DNA of 38,258 nt from a virus. The notes beneath the pieces were generated by a model that saw only the letters and a program-made list of their open reading frames with translations, was not told the origin of the DNA and ran no database searches. The stretch lies in IMG/VR virus record IMGVR_UViG_3300035698_020457, positions 1-38,258 of that record, one strand, 5' to 3'. The number at the start of each line of letters is the position of its first letter. The first letter of the stretch is position 1. Both the position numbers and the translations under genes were made by a program. Shown here in pieces: positions 24,987-32,830 of this stretch.

Positions 24987-26203
24987 TAACAATCACTCTC
25001 CTTTAAATCTTCTATTCTTAGATGTGGTATAAGTAATAAACACATCAGAGTTGCCACGCTTGAAATAATCACATTAGCATTATAACCGAATTTATCAAAT
25101 ATCACACCTCCAAAGAAATTACCGCCTCTGGCACAGAAATTAGAAACAGAAGTTACAAGTGCATAAAAGAATGCTTCGCTTCCTGAAGGAATAATTTTAA
25201 CAAAAAATGCTAATAAAGTCATAAAAGTAATACCCCCAAATGCACCAAAAGCAATATTATAAACTACTAATACCCATTGATTTGGCAAGTAGAGATAAAA
25301 TAGATTTGTTACTGCTGAAAATATTACCATAAAATATAATAGTTTTTTCATTGGAAATCGATAAGCCCATTTATAATAAATAAAGTAACCTATTACACCA
25401 AGAACAGTTCCCATCGCTCCCAAGTATCCTAAGAAGAGTTTATCAACTTGCAATACTTCTCTGCATCTTATCATTAAAGCTGTCCCGAACGAAGGACAGA
25501 ACTGTAAACAAGCTACAAATAGAAGTCCTATAAGCAGGCGTTTGTTTTTTATTTTTTTAATATTGCTCTTTAAGGTCTCTAAAACTTTTATCTTATTTTT
25601 CTTACGACTCTTATGCTCTTTAAATTTAGTTATTATATAAAACAACATAAACAAAGGTATAATCCCAGCTAAAAGATAAGCTACTCTGTAATTGATGTGT
25701 TCTGGTAAATACTTAGCTATAAACGCTCCCAATAGAGCTACAACAAGACCTGCAATACCTAAACTTGACCATTGAAGAGATTGTAAACGTCCTTTTAAAT
25801 TTAGTTTCTTTTCTGTAATTACCATCTCTCTATCAACTGATACATCTGCAAAAGCAATACCAATATTGATTATTATGCCAGTTATTATTAACGCTAATAA
25901 ATTTAGACCAAATACAATTATATATAAATAACTCAATAATATTAAAGCACAACTACCAATTAAATAATAAGTAGTTCTCTTTCCTTTGATAGATACATTA
26001 TCTACAAAATAACCGAATACAATCTTGAAATACCATGCTACTCCTACAATCCAACTAATTAGACCTAACATAGTAGCTGATAAACCCCAAGATTCACGTG
26101 TAAGATAGTATATACATTGACTTGGCAGACCGCTAATTCCCTGATTAGCATATTGCAAGATGCAAAGTAGTGCTACTATAAATGGTATTTTTTTATTATG
26201 CAT
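24986..26203 (-). CDS. BT1-like (folate-biopterin) or MFS transporter
   Basis: 405 residues with about 12 hydrophobic spans. The N-terminal LLCILQYANQGISGLPSQC, then a WYFKIVFGYFVDNVSIKGKR segment, fit the first part of BT1 family transporters, in which a K/P-x-x-G-x-x-D sequence precedes the loop. A second-half motif FCARGGNFFGGVIFDKFGY fits too. The central loop is basic. It is in one unit with a GNAT enzyme and an amidoligase. A full-size transporter is rare in phages. MFS membership is clear; the BT1 assignment is tentative. Confidence 0.75.
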   Translation of the reverse strand: MHNKKIPFIVALLCILQYANQGISGLPSQCIYYLTRESWGLSATMLGLISWIVGVAWYFKIVFGYFVDNVSIKGKRTTYYLIGSCALILLSYLYIIVFGLNLLALIITGIIINIGIAFADVSVDREMVITEKKLNLKGRLQSLQWSSLGIAGLVVALLGAFIAKYLPEHINYRVAYLLAGIIPLFMLFYIITKFKEHKSRKKNKIKVLETLKSNIKKIKNKRLLIGLLFVACLQFCPSFGTALMIRCREVLQVDKLFLGYLGAMGTVLGVIGYFIYYKWAYRFPMKKLLYFMVIFSAVTNLFYLYLPNQWVLVVYNIAFGAFGGITFMTLLAFFVKIIPSGSEAFFYALVTSVSNFCARGGNFFGGVIFDKFGYNANVIISSVATLMCLLLIPHLRIEDLKESDC

Positions 26204-26822
26204 TTTTTATACAGAATTCCACTGCCCATTTTATATAACGTGTGATTTTGCTAAATTGAATAGTTCCATTAAATAATCTGAATTCTAAAGTATTATGTTC
26301 TTGTAATGATTGTAGATTGAGCAAATAATCTCTTTCATCAAAATAATCTTCAGCGGTAGTTTTGCCTGTTTTGATAGCTTTAATTATAAAATAATTCAAT
26401 CTTTTTATAATCTTATGAGGTATTTTTCTTTGTTCTTCTAACCTTACTTTTAAAACTTTAAAATCTTTAATTATTTTGTTTTGTTTTTTTATAAATGACT
26501 TCACTATTTTTGTAATTTCTTTGTTATCAAAATTTCCCATATCTACATGAATATGAAGTCCACATGAGGGTCTGATTTTGCCTTTGTGAACTTTTATAAG
26601 TCCTATTATTTCTTGAATCTGCATCAAAGATTCTTCATTGAAATAGAGCTTATTTTTCTTACATGGTCTATATTCAGCGCCGTTGTTAAGAGAGCCATCA
26701 TAATCCATTTCCCAACCTGAGATAACTTTATTACGCTGTATTAAATCCCAGCTATCTTTTTCTGTAGAAAATTCCACTTCAATCTCAACAGCGAATCTTA
26801 TGTTTTCTAATTCTCTTTTCAT
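26196..26822 (-). CDS. Amidoligase family enzyme (GCS/GS fold)
   Basis: 208 residues with FAVEIEVEFSTEKDSW near the start, WEMDYDGSLNNGAEYRP near 37-53, SCGLHIHVDMGNFDN near 85-99 and LEFRLFNGTIQFSK near the C-terminus. These are the conserved segments of the Amidoligase_2 family, related to gamma-glutamylcysteine synthetase. Family members form amide bonds in peptides or metabolites with ATP. The usual R-Y-x-x-L-N segment is RDYLLNLQSL. It overlaps the transporter gene by 8 bases. The product is unknown. Confidence 0.82.
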   Translation of the reverse strand: MKRELENIRFAVEIEVEFSTEKDSWDLIQRNKVISGWEMDYDGSLNNGAEYRPCKKNKLYFNEESLMQIQEIIGLIKVHKGKIRPSCGLHIHVDMGNFDNKEITKIVKSFIKKQNKIIKDFKVLKVRLEEQRKIPHKIIKRLNYFIIKAIKTGKTTAEDYFDERDYLLNLQSLQEHNTLEFRLFNGTIQFSKITRYIKWAVEFCIKNA

Positions 26823-26832
26823 AAACTCTCCA

Positions 26833-27480
26833 TTATATAAAGAATCTCTTTTTTATTGCATTATGCTCTTTATCTATAATAGCAATAGCTTCATCTATAT
26901 CATCAGTTACTTTAAATAAATTTAAATCTTTTTGACTAATCTTTTTTTGTTCTTTGAGATAATTCATCCAATCTAATAATCCCTTATAATATTCACTTCC
27001 GAATAATATAAACGGTCTTGGTGGAATCTTTTCATTTTGTAATATAGCTAATTGGTCAAATATTTCATCAACAGTTCCATATCCGCCTGGCATGGCTATT
27101 GAAGCAAATGAATACTTAGCAAACATTACTTTTCTGGTATAAAAATGTTTAAAACAAATATAATTATTTATATAATCATTTTTATCTTGAAATTCAGGAA
27201 GTTCTATATTTAGTCCTACTGAAACTCCTTCAGCTTCATAAGCGCCTTTATTACAAGCTTCCATAATTCCTCTGCCTGCGCCTGTTATAATGCTATAATT
27301 TTTCTTAGCTAATTTATATGATAAATCATAAGCATGTTTGTAATATTTATCTTTTGAATCTGTTCTTGCAGAACCGAAAATAACTACGCCTTTTTTTATC
27401 TGACTCAAACAACTAAATCCTCTACCAAATTCGTCTCTTATTTTATTAAGTCTTCTTCTATCGCTTTTCTTCAATACCAT
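26833..27480 (-). CDS. LOG family protein (nucleoside monophosphate phosphoribohydrolase-like)
   Basis: 215 residues from ATG 27478-27480, with AAAGG eight bases upstream. Earlier in-frame ATGs lack a ribosome site and lie inside another reading frame. Motifs: VVIFGSARTD, IITGAGRGIMEACNKGA (nucleotide-binding), and MPGGYGTVDEIFDQL, the GGxGTxxE signature. The family cleaves AMP-like nucleotides at the N-glycosidic bond and is often mis-annotated as lysine decarboxylase. In a phage it could release free base for modification or degrade nucleotides. Confidence 0.85.
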   Translation of the reverse strand: MVLKKSDRRRLNKIRDEFGRGFSCLSQIKKGVVIFGSARTDSKDKYYKHAYDLSYKLAKKNYSIITGAGRGIMEACNKGAYEAEGVSVGLNIELPEFQDKNDYINNYICFKHFYTRKVMFAKYSFASIAMPGGYGTVDEIFDQLAILQNEKIPPRPFILFGSEYYKGLLDWMNYLKEQKKISQKDLNLFKVTDDIDEAIAIIDKEHNAIKKRFFI

Positions 27481-27607
27481 CACCACACCTTTCATCATAT
27501 AATCTTTGAAACGCTGTAGCATATACACTACAAGCTCCATTTATATATTCAAGAAGAGAATCTATAGCTCTTAAATAATAAGAATTATAATGTTTTTTGT
27601 ATAACAT
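27458..27607 (-). CDS. Small protein, 49 aa, hidden in overlap
   Basis: A frame from ATG 27605-27607 to TAG 27458-27460 encodes MLYKKHYNSYYLRAIDSLLE and a further INGACSVYATAFQRLYDERC stretch. It overlaps the end of the ImmA-like gene and the start of LOG, filling exactly the gap. GAGG lies 11 bases upstream. Aromatic, helical; function unknown. Confidence 0.5.
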   Translation of the reverse strand: MLYKKHYNSYYLRAIDSLLEYINGACSVYATAFQRLYDERCGDGIEEKR

Positions 27608-27914
27608 CTAAAGCAAAATCCTCTGCTTGATATTCTTTTTCTACTAAAGTCAAATAATGATTAGTTGTTAAATGCTTCTTTCTTATATGACCTAATTCAT
27701 GAGCTATTGCAATTAGATTATCTGATTTATTTTTAAATCTTTTAAGATTGTAAGTCAACATATAACATTCTTCTTTCATGCCATCTGTATATGTGTATAA
27801 ATTAACGGAAGCTCCTCTTATTCTATTATCTTTTTTACAAAAGATGTCTTCTTTGAAATGAAGAAGAGATTTCATTTCTTTTAAAATATCTTCAAATAAT
27901 TTTTGATTAATCAT
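27585..27914 (-). CDS. ImmA/IrrE-type zinc metallopeptidase
   Basis: 109 residues with IAIAHELGHIRKKHL, the HExxH zinc motif, and a downstream KEYQAEDFALDV, where a Glu serves as the third zinc ligand as in ImmA/IrrE peptidases. The N-terminal region is short and there is no HTH domain. Such peptidases cleave phage or host repressors (ImmA-ImmR, IrrE-DdrO). No repressor partner is seen next to it. A target in the host is possible; this is inference. Confidence 0.8.
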   Translation of the reverse strand: MINQKLFEDILKEMKSLLHFKEDIFCKKDNRIRGASVNLYTYTDGMKEECYMLTYNLKRFKNKSDNLIAIAHELGHIRKKHLTTNHYLTLVEKEYQAEDFALDVIQKTL

Positions 27915-28074
27915 TTTTTGTAATAGCTTTTTCTTTTTTTGCTCTTATTGCATGCCCCACGTTGCAATAATATCTTCCTTTATAATAATAACCTAAATTT
28001 TTTCTGAATCTCTCCTTTGTGCATTTTTCATAAGAGCATTTTGTTCTTCTTTTATTCTTTGTCGTTTTTCTCAT
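27907..28074 (-). CDS. Small Cys-rich basic protein, 55 aa
   Basis: The frame encodes a basic peptide with CSYEKC and a later CNVGH, a likely zinc site with three Cys and one His. It overlaps the next gene's start by eight bases. It starts MRKTTKNKRRTKCSYEKCTK. Function unknown. Confidence 0.5.
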   Translation of the reverse strand: MRKTTKNKRRTKCSYEKCTKERFRKNLGYYYKGRYYCNVGHAIRAKKEKAITKND

Positions 28075-28089
28075 AACATACCTCCTTTT

Positions 28090-28776
28090 TTATCTGGATA
28101 ATATAAAGTAAGCAATAATGGCTCCTTGAGCTAACATAAGAAACCAAAACCCAATCTTATTAACTTTATTATTAAAATTTTCGAAATCTTTCTTTTTCTT
28201 AAATAATTTTTCAAACCACGCCAGCCAAATAAGCCCACCGTCAAGACATGGTAATGGTAATATGTTAGTTACTAAACAAAATAGATTAATAAAACTTATT
28301 TGAAGCAACCAAACGTTAATTTTGTAATGCTCTAATAGATATATCAAAGACATATAGTCTCTTGTAAATAAAATCTTCATAAAAGTAAAATCTATTTTTA
28401 ATCCTGTTATGATTGATTTATACATTATCAAATAGCATATACAAGCTAAAAGAAAGTTCATAGTAACTCCCGCTAATAATATAGCTACTTTTTTAGACCA
28501 TCTTTGAGCTAAATATCCCTTCTTTTTCTTTATACTTGTCTCTCCATATAAAGAAGTATATCCACCAAGTAACCATGGTGTGATTTGCCAAGTTATACCT
28601 TTCCATTTTCTTTTCCAAATAACAGGTTTACCAAACCCAATGCAAAAAGTTTCTACTGGCACTTTGCACCATAAAGCAACAAGCAGATGTCCTAATTCAT
28701 GAACCATTATAGATAACATAATTACAAACCAAAAATAAATATATTCTAAACCTATAAATAATGCTATTTTATTCAT
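28090..28776 (-). CDS. Site-2 protease-like M50 intramembrane metalloprotease
   Basis: 228 residues from ATG 28774-28776, six bases after GGAG and overlapping the deformylase TGA. HELGH at 26-30 in the first transmembrane helix, GGYTSLYGE near 71-79, and NILPLPCLDGG at 171-181 (the NxxPxPxLDGG motif, with Asp as metal ligand) are all present. Four or five membrane spans are visible and no PDZ domain fits in the length. M50 enzymes cut transmembrane anchors of regulators such as anti-sigma factors. The gene lies in one unit with an anchored trypsin-like protease and ClpP. Very unusual for a phage. Confidence 0.9.
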   Translation of the reverse strand: MNKIALFIGLEYIYFWFVIMLSIMVHELGHLLVALWCKVPVETFCIGFGKPVIWKRKWKGITWQITPWLLGGYTSLYGETSIKKKKGYLAQRWSKKVAILLAGVTMNFLLACICYLIMYKSIITGLKIDFTFMKILFTRDYMSLIYLLEHYKINVWLLQISFINLFCLVTNILPLPCLDGGLIWLAWFEKLFKKKKDFENFNNKVNKIGFWFLMLAQGAIIAYFILSR

Positions 28777-29210
28777 CGTTTTCTCCATTTCGAATCTAAA
28801 ATTAATCTACCGTTCATATGGTCAATCTCATGCTGTATTGCTATTGTAACAATTCCATCTATTTCCAATAAATCAAAGAAATATTTTATACTGTCATTAT
28901 CAAGAACAATTTCTTTATAGCGTAGAGTGTCAAGATGAATGCCGGGCAAGCTTAAACAACCTTCAGATTTCATACGGAATTTGTCAAATTTTTCTAATAT
29001 AATTGGATTAATCAGATTTACTTTTGTCTCTCCATATCTAATAATCCCAACTCTTTTAGGAATACCAATTTGAATAGCTGATAATCCTATTCCTTTTTCT
29101 ATATCTAAACTATCTTCTAAATCTTTAATAATGTCTTGAGCTTCAGCAAAAGAACAGATTTCGCTTTTTTTTCTAAGCTCTTTTATATTAGTTACGATTT
29201 TTCTTTTCAT
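28773..29210 (-). CDS. def: Peptide deformylase
   Basis: 145 residues with motif I GIGLSAIQIG at 40-49, motif II EGCLSLPG at 83-90 with the metal Cys, and motif III QHEIDHMNG at 126-134. It removes formyl groups from the N-termini of nascent proteins. Phage-encoded deformylases are known from marine phages and probably speed maturation of new proteins. The N-terminal conserved Asn/Arg helix is shorter than in bacterial Def. It overlaps the S2P gene by four bases. Confidence 0.92.
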   Translation of the reverse strand: MKRKIVTNIKELRKKSEICSFAEAQDIIKDLEDSLDIEKGIGLSAIQIGIPKRVGIIRYGETKVNLINPIILEKFDKFRMKSEGCLSLPGIHLDTLRYKEIVLDNDSIKYFFDLLEIDGIVTIAIQHEIDHMNGRLILDSKWRKR

Positions 29211-29313
29211 AATAATTAAACTTTATGCATTTATCACATTTCTTATTACGATTAATACAATCTGCTTTCATACAAAAATTAATTCTATAATTGCTTTTTG
29301 ATTTATAACTCAT
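29188..29313 (-). CDS. Cys-rich small protein, 41 aa
   Basis: The frame from ATG 29311-29313 has CMKADC and CDKC spaced to bind one zinc, in a basic background. It overlaps the deformylase start by 23 bases and ends the gap after the Fic gene (1 base apart). Function unknown. Confidence 0.5.
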   Translation of the reverse strand: MSYKSKSNYRINFCMKADCINRNKKCDKCIKFNYYEKKNRN

Positions 29314-29775
29314 TTAATATTGCTTTCTTTGTGTAGCATTTAAAGTTTGATAATAATACATTTGTAAAAATGAAATTTTAAATGTATAACCCTCCTCGAC
29401 TGCTTTAGATAACCATATCAATCTTCCCACTCTGCCATTTAAATCTTGAAATGGATGTATTCTTTCAAATTCGTTATGTGCTACAAAAGAATCCATATTT
29501 TCAAAATTACTCATATATCTTTTCATTAAACGAGGAATTTCTTGATGATGAGGTGGCACGTGGTTACCAACATATACTTGACAAGTTCTCCATTTACCAA
29601 CCCAATTTTTATTTAAATATTTTCCAAGTAAAGAATGTATAGTTAATAAATCACTAATATCTTCTATTCCTAATAAAACATACTCAATAGCTTTCATATC
29701 ATCGGGATTAAGTCTATTTTCTCCTTCTATTTTATTACTTTTAAGCATAAAAGATTTGAGTTTTTTTCTATTCAT
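29314..29775 (-). CDS. Fic domain protein with N-terminal inhibitory motif
   Basis: 153 residues. The Fic signature is HPFQDLNGRVGR at about 107-118; the classical DGN is DLN, so the second glycine position is Leu. The catalytic His and the metal Asp/Arg remain. Near the N-terminus SNKIEGE (13-19) matches the [S/T]xxxE[G/N] inhibitory motif, and Glu17 would block ATP placement until relieved. Fic enzymes transfer AMP or other nucleotides to protein hydroxyls. The small size resembles stand-alone class III-type proteins, although the inhibitory motif is N-terminal. Confidence 0.88.
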   Translation of the reverse strand: MNRKKLKSFMLKSNKIEGENRLNPDDMKAIEYVLLGIEDISDLLTIHSLLGKYLNKNWVGKWRTCQVYVGNHVPPHHQEIPRLMKRYMSNFENMDSFVAHNEFERIHPFQDLNGRVGRLIWLSKAVEEGYTFKISFLQMYYYQTLNATQRKQY

Positions 29776-29912
29776 CTTTTGTTATTCTCGCCTTCTCTCT
29801 CAGCCATCATATATTTTTTTATTTTTCTAAAATATTTTATAACATCCATCATCTCTTTATTCAATCTTAATTTTCTGTAAAACTGTCCATTTGCTCTGTT
29901 AGAACGACTCAT
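29772..29912 (-). CDS. Small basic protein, 46 aa
   Basis: The frame from ATG 29910-29912 to a TGA overlapping the Fic ATG encodes MSRSNRANGQFYRKLRLNKE and a helical basic continuation. Position and overlaps at both ends support it. Possible antitoxin-like partner of the Fic protein, but nothing in the sequence shows this. Confidence 0.5.
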   Translation of the reverse strand: MSRSNRANGQFYRKLRLNKEMMDVIKYFRKIKKYMMAEREGENNKR

Positions 29913-30793
29913 AGTAACGCCTCTTTCAAGAACTTTTGAATTTCATTTAAACTCACAGCTCTACCATAATTCTGAGTAATAATTCCAAAAGGATTTAGAT
30001 TACTTAATGGAATAAGCTGACTTAAAACTCCAACTATTTTTCCTTTATACAGCAAAGCGCCTCCACTATTACCAAAATATACTTTATTAGTTATTATAAA
30101 ATATCCAACGTTATCTATCTTAGTTACAATTCCATCTGTTATCATATCTACCATACCTGAGGGATTACCAATTACTAAAACTTCACTTCCTTGTTTAGGA
30201 GATACTTCAGATATTTCAAGATAAGCTGTATGTTTTAGTTGAGAAACTTTCAGCAATGCTAAATCTTTTTCTGTATTAAAGCTTACTATTTCTGCTTTGA
30301 CTGATGTTCCAGAATCAGATACTATATATAGAAGATTGTCTTCTTGAGTGGTATCTATTAAATGTGCTACTGTAAGAACATAATCTTCTCCATCTATCTT
30401 GATGTGAGTTCCAGCACCGAGACACCCAACAGTTACATTTCGAATTAATACATTCGCTTCTTTTATCTTATCTACATTTTCTAAATCTATAGATTTTTTA
30501 GAATTAATCTTTTTTTCTAATTGTTTTTGATATTGTTTCATAACAATAACTTCTGTTTCAACTTTTTCACCTCGATTATCTATATTGACAATACTTCTCA
30601 TAACAATTAAAACTAAATCTTCTATTTCTTGAATTCTTTCTTCTTGATATTGAGCAAGTATGTCTATTTTATTTTCTAGCATTATAATAAATCCTACTTG
30701 ATTGTAATTAATATAAGATAAACTACCTAATGCAATCATATTAACTGCAAGAAGTAGAATCAATATTATTCTACCAACTTTACAATTCTTCAT
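29909..30793 (-). CDS. Membrane-anchored trypsin-like serine protease (DegS-like without PDZ)
   Basis: 294 residues from ATG 30791-30793, which has AAAGGAG upstream. Residues 8-30 form one membrane anchor; a coiled segment runs about 35-110. The protease domain has TVAHL (His 144), EKDLALLK (Asp 177) and YFGNSGGALL (Ser 243), the full triad in the S1C/HtrA order. No PDZ domain follows. Anchoring and the adjacent site-2 protease and ClpP genes recall the DegS-RseP-ClpXP cascade. The predicted protease domain would be outside the membrane. Confidence 0.88.
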   Translation of the reverse strand: MKNCKVGRIILILLLAVNMIALGSLSYINYNQVGFIIMLENKIDILAQYQEERIQEIEDLVLIVMRSIVNIDNRGEKVETEVIVMKQYQKQLEKKINSKKSIDLENVDKIKEANVLIRNVTVGCLGAGTHIKIDGEDYVLTVAHLIDTTQEDNLLYIVSDSGTSVKAEIVSFNTEKDLALLKVSQLKHTAYLEISEVSPKQGSEVLVIGNPSGMVDMITDGIVTKIDNVGYFIITNKVYFGNSGGALLYKGKIVGVLSQLIPLSNLNPFGIITQNYGRAVSLNEIQKFLKEALL

Positions 30794-30810
30794 AATTAAC
30801 TCCTTTCTCA

Positions 30811-31413
30811 TTACAGAATCTCCTCTATAATGCCTTTCTTTTTACATTCTTCTGAGTATAACCATAACTCTCCATGTCTTGATTTCTCTAACTCTTCTTC
30901 TGTTAGTTTAGTTCTTTCTCTAAACATTTTCATGACTTTTGTTTGTAATATTTCACTATTTTGAAATCTGTCTTTTACTTTAGTAACGTAATCAAAATTC
31001 ACACAAGCCATATCATGAGCCATCCAGACTGAATTTTGAGTCATATATCTCTGTGCGCCAAATATTGAGATTATTCCTCCCATAGAAGCGGCCATACCAT
31101 TTATTATAGTAATTACAGGAGATTGCATAGAAATCATACAATCAATAATAGCAAAACCATCGTATATTGAACCACCCGGTGAATTTATCCAAAGCACTAT
31201 AGGTTTACCAACATCATATGCATTTAAAGCAGTCATTGTAGTAACTACTTCATGTGCTTTTTCAGTATTTATTACTCCTGAAAGAAATATTTGTCTATTA
31301 TGCAATAAAATTTGGTCTATCTTTATCTCGTTTCTGTAAGATAGTTTTTTTATTTTTTTCACTATCTTTTTCTTCTTCTTTACTGGTTTTTTTATTATTT
31401 TTTTCTTAGTCAT
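30811..31413 (-). CDS. clpP: ClpP-like serine protease
   Basis: 200 residues with a lysine-rich N-terminal extension (about 25 residues), then the ClpP fold: VLWINSPGGSIYDGFAI, GMAASMGG (Ser 110) and WMAHD (His 133). The Asp position near 182 reads GELWLYSEE, where Glu takes the place usually held by Asp. No ClpX/ClpA ATPase is seen in the window, so it would use host unfoldase or work alone. Phage ClpPs usually act in prohead maturation, but no head genes are nearby. AGGAG precedes the start. Confidence 0.9.
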   Translation of the reverse strand: MTKKKIIKKPVKKKKKIVKKIKKLSYRNEIKIDQILLHNRQIFLSGVINTEKAHEVVTTMTALNAYDVGKPIVLWINSPGGSIYDGFAIIDCMISMQSPVITIINGMAASMGGIISIFGAQRYMTQNSVWMAHDMACVNFDYVTKVKDRFQNSEILQTKVMKMFRERTKLTEEELEKSRHGELWLYSEECKKKGIIEEIL

Positions 31414-31424
31414 ATCTTCTCCTG

Positions 31425-31961
31425 TTAGAATGTTTTTAGAATATGTTGTGCTAAGTCATCTAATTGAATTTTTAAAGTCGCTATATCTGCAATCTGGCCG
31501 GTAAAGACTTGAATTGCTATCGAAGCACATTTATAAGCTGACTGTGTTTTAATTGACATCTGAACTTCAGGACTCTTCTGAGTATATTTACCTTTTGAAG
31601 GAGTCTTTTGATTACAGTCATAACACTTTTTATATTTATCATCTTTTAATTCTTTTTTGCAATCTTCACAGAAATAACCTTCTTTTTTAGTAGATTGTTC
31701 TTCTTTAGATTCTTCAACAACTTCTTCAGCTTTTTCTGCTTCTTTCTCTACACTATCACCATCTTTATTTACTCTTGTAACATGATAGAGTTTTCCATTT
31801 TTAGTATATTCTATCCCTATCTTATCACCATCTTCAAAATTTTCTTTAGCATAATTATAAACAGCTTCAGTGGTATTCATCCAAATATCTTTACCCTCTT
31901 GTTCTATTTTTAATAAATGCTTTGCGCCTTTCTTATATGCTACTTTAAATATATTATCCAT
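31425..31961 (-). CDS. Protein with zinc ribbon and helical C-terminus, 178 aa
   Basis: N-terminal strand-rich domain (residues 1-65), then an acidic Glu/Lys linker, a zinc ribbon with CEDC and CYDC at about 98-116, and a C-terminal helix pair containing QSAYKCASIAIQVFTGQI. The layout with an acidic linker and possible OB-like start suggests a nucleic-acid-binding role. An ssDNA-binding or recombination-annealing protein is conceivable given the exonuclease next to it, but I do not recognise the family. Confidence 0.5.
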   Translation of the reverse strand: MDNIFKVAYKKGAKHLLKIEQEGKDIWMNTTEAVYNYAKENFEDGDKIGIEYTKNGKLYHVTRVNKDGDSVEKEAEKAEEVVEESKEEQSTKKEGYFCEDCKKELKDDKYKKCYDCNQKTPSKGKYTQKSPEVQMSIKTQSAYKCASIAIQVFTGQIADIATLKIQLDDLAQHILKTF

Positions 31962-32830
31962 TACTTTTCTCCTTTTCTTTTTTTAGCTAATCTTTTTTTC
32001 TTTCTTTCTTCAAACCCAACTGACCAATCATAAGTAACAATTGATTCTTGTTCATTATAAAGAGTTTCTATCTTTTCTCTTAAATTTCCGAATGGAACAT
32101 GATTAATATTTATTTCGATTTTTTCTTTCAAATTCTTAAAAACAGTTTCAATTTGTTTATCTATAAAACCAGGAAGAGTGGTTAAATCAACTAACATTTT
32201 TCTTGTTTCGTAATCTTCTTCAGTAACTATCTTAGATATTAAATTATCCGCTTTCTCACAGCGAATTTTCTTTGCAAGTTCAACTGCGAAATTGTATTTT
32301 GCTGGTTTAATTTTATAACGTCTTGGCTTCATTTTAGGACTAAAAATTTTAACCTTATCACTAACTGCCCACATCTGTTGCCAATCTGAATCTATTGTGC
32401 ATAAAACAATATCTTTGTCTTTATTATTTCTTACTATATAGGAAGCTAAATCATCTGCTTCAAGATGTTCCCCTTTTAATATTATCCAATCAGTTCCATT
32501 ATCTAAATTCTGTAAGAGCTGATTAAACGCACTATATTCTTTCTTCCAATCAATATCAGTATAAGATTCTTTCATTGCTTTACGATTAGCTTTATATTCT
32601 TCTGCGTATTGTTTTCTCCAGCTTTTAAGAAAATCGCAAGCTAAATAAATGGTATCTTGAGGTTCAATTCCGATTTTTTTGAGACAAGAAACAATCATAT
32701 TTAATCCAACATAAGTAGATGGCATACTGCCTGCGTGCCGGGCGCCAAATATCGCCATGTGGACAAATACATTCCAATCCAATACGACTATTTTTTCTTT
32801 AACCTGCTTTGTCTCTTTGGAATTCTGCAT
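31961..32830 (-). CDS. 5'-3' exonuclease / flap endonuclease (T4 RNase H-like)
   Basis: 289 residues. PIN-like catalytic sites: VVLDWNVFVHM (Asp), ACDFLKSWRKQYAEEYKANR, GEHLEADDLAS (Glu and two Asp) and CTIDSDWQQM (two Asp). The C-terminal part is basic (KKKRLAKKRK). The family removes RNA primers and 5' flaps during lagging-strand synthesis. The ATG has AAGGAAG upstream, even though it overlaps the previous gene by 43 bases. Confidence 0.88.
   Translation of the reverse strand: MQNSKETKQVKEKIVVLDWNVFVHMAIFGARHAGSMPSTYVGLNMIVSCLKKIGIEPQDTIYLACDFLKSWRKQYAEEYKANRKAMKESYTDIDWKKEYSAFNQLLQNLDNGTDWIILKGEHLEADDLASYIVRNNKDKDIVLCTIDSDWQQMWAVSDKVKIFSPKMKPRRYKIKPAKYNFAVELAKKIRCEKADNLISKIVTEEDYETRKMLVDLTTLPGFIDKQIETVFKNLKEKIEININHVPFGNLREKIETLYNEQESIVTYDWSVGFEERKKKRLAKKRKGEK

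Noticed and set aside
30811-31413. ClpP as a prohead maturation protease
   Set aside because: No portal, scaffold or capsid genes are nearby; context is replication and membrane proteolysis, so that role is not supported here, although not excluded.
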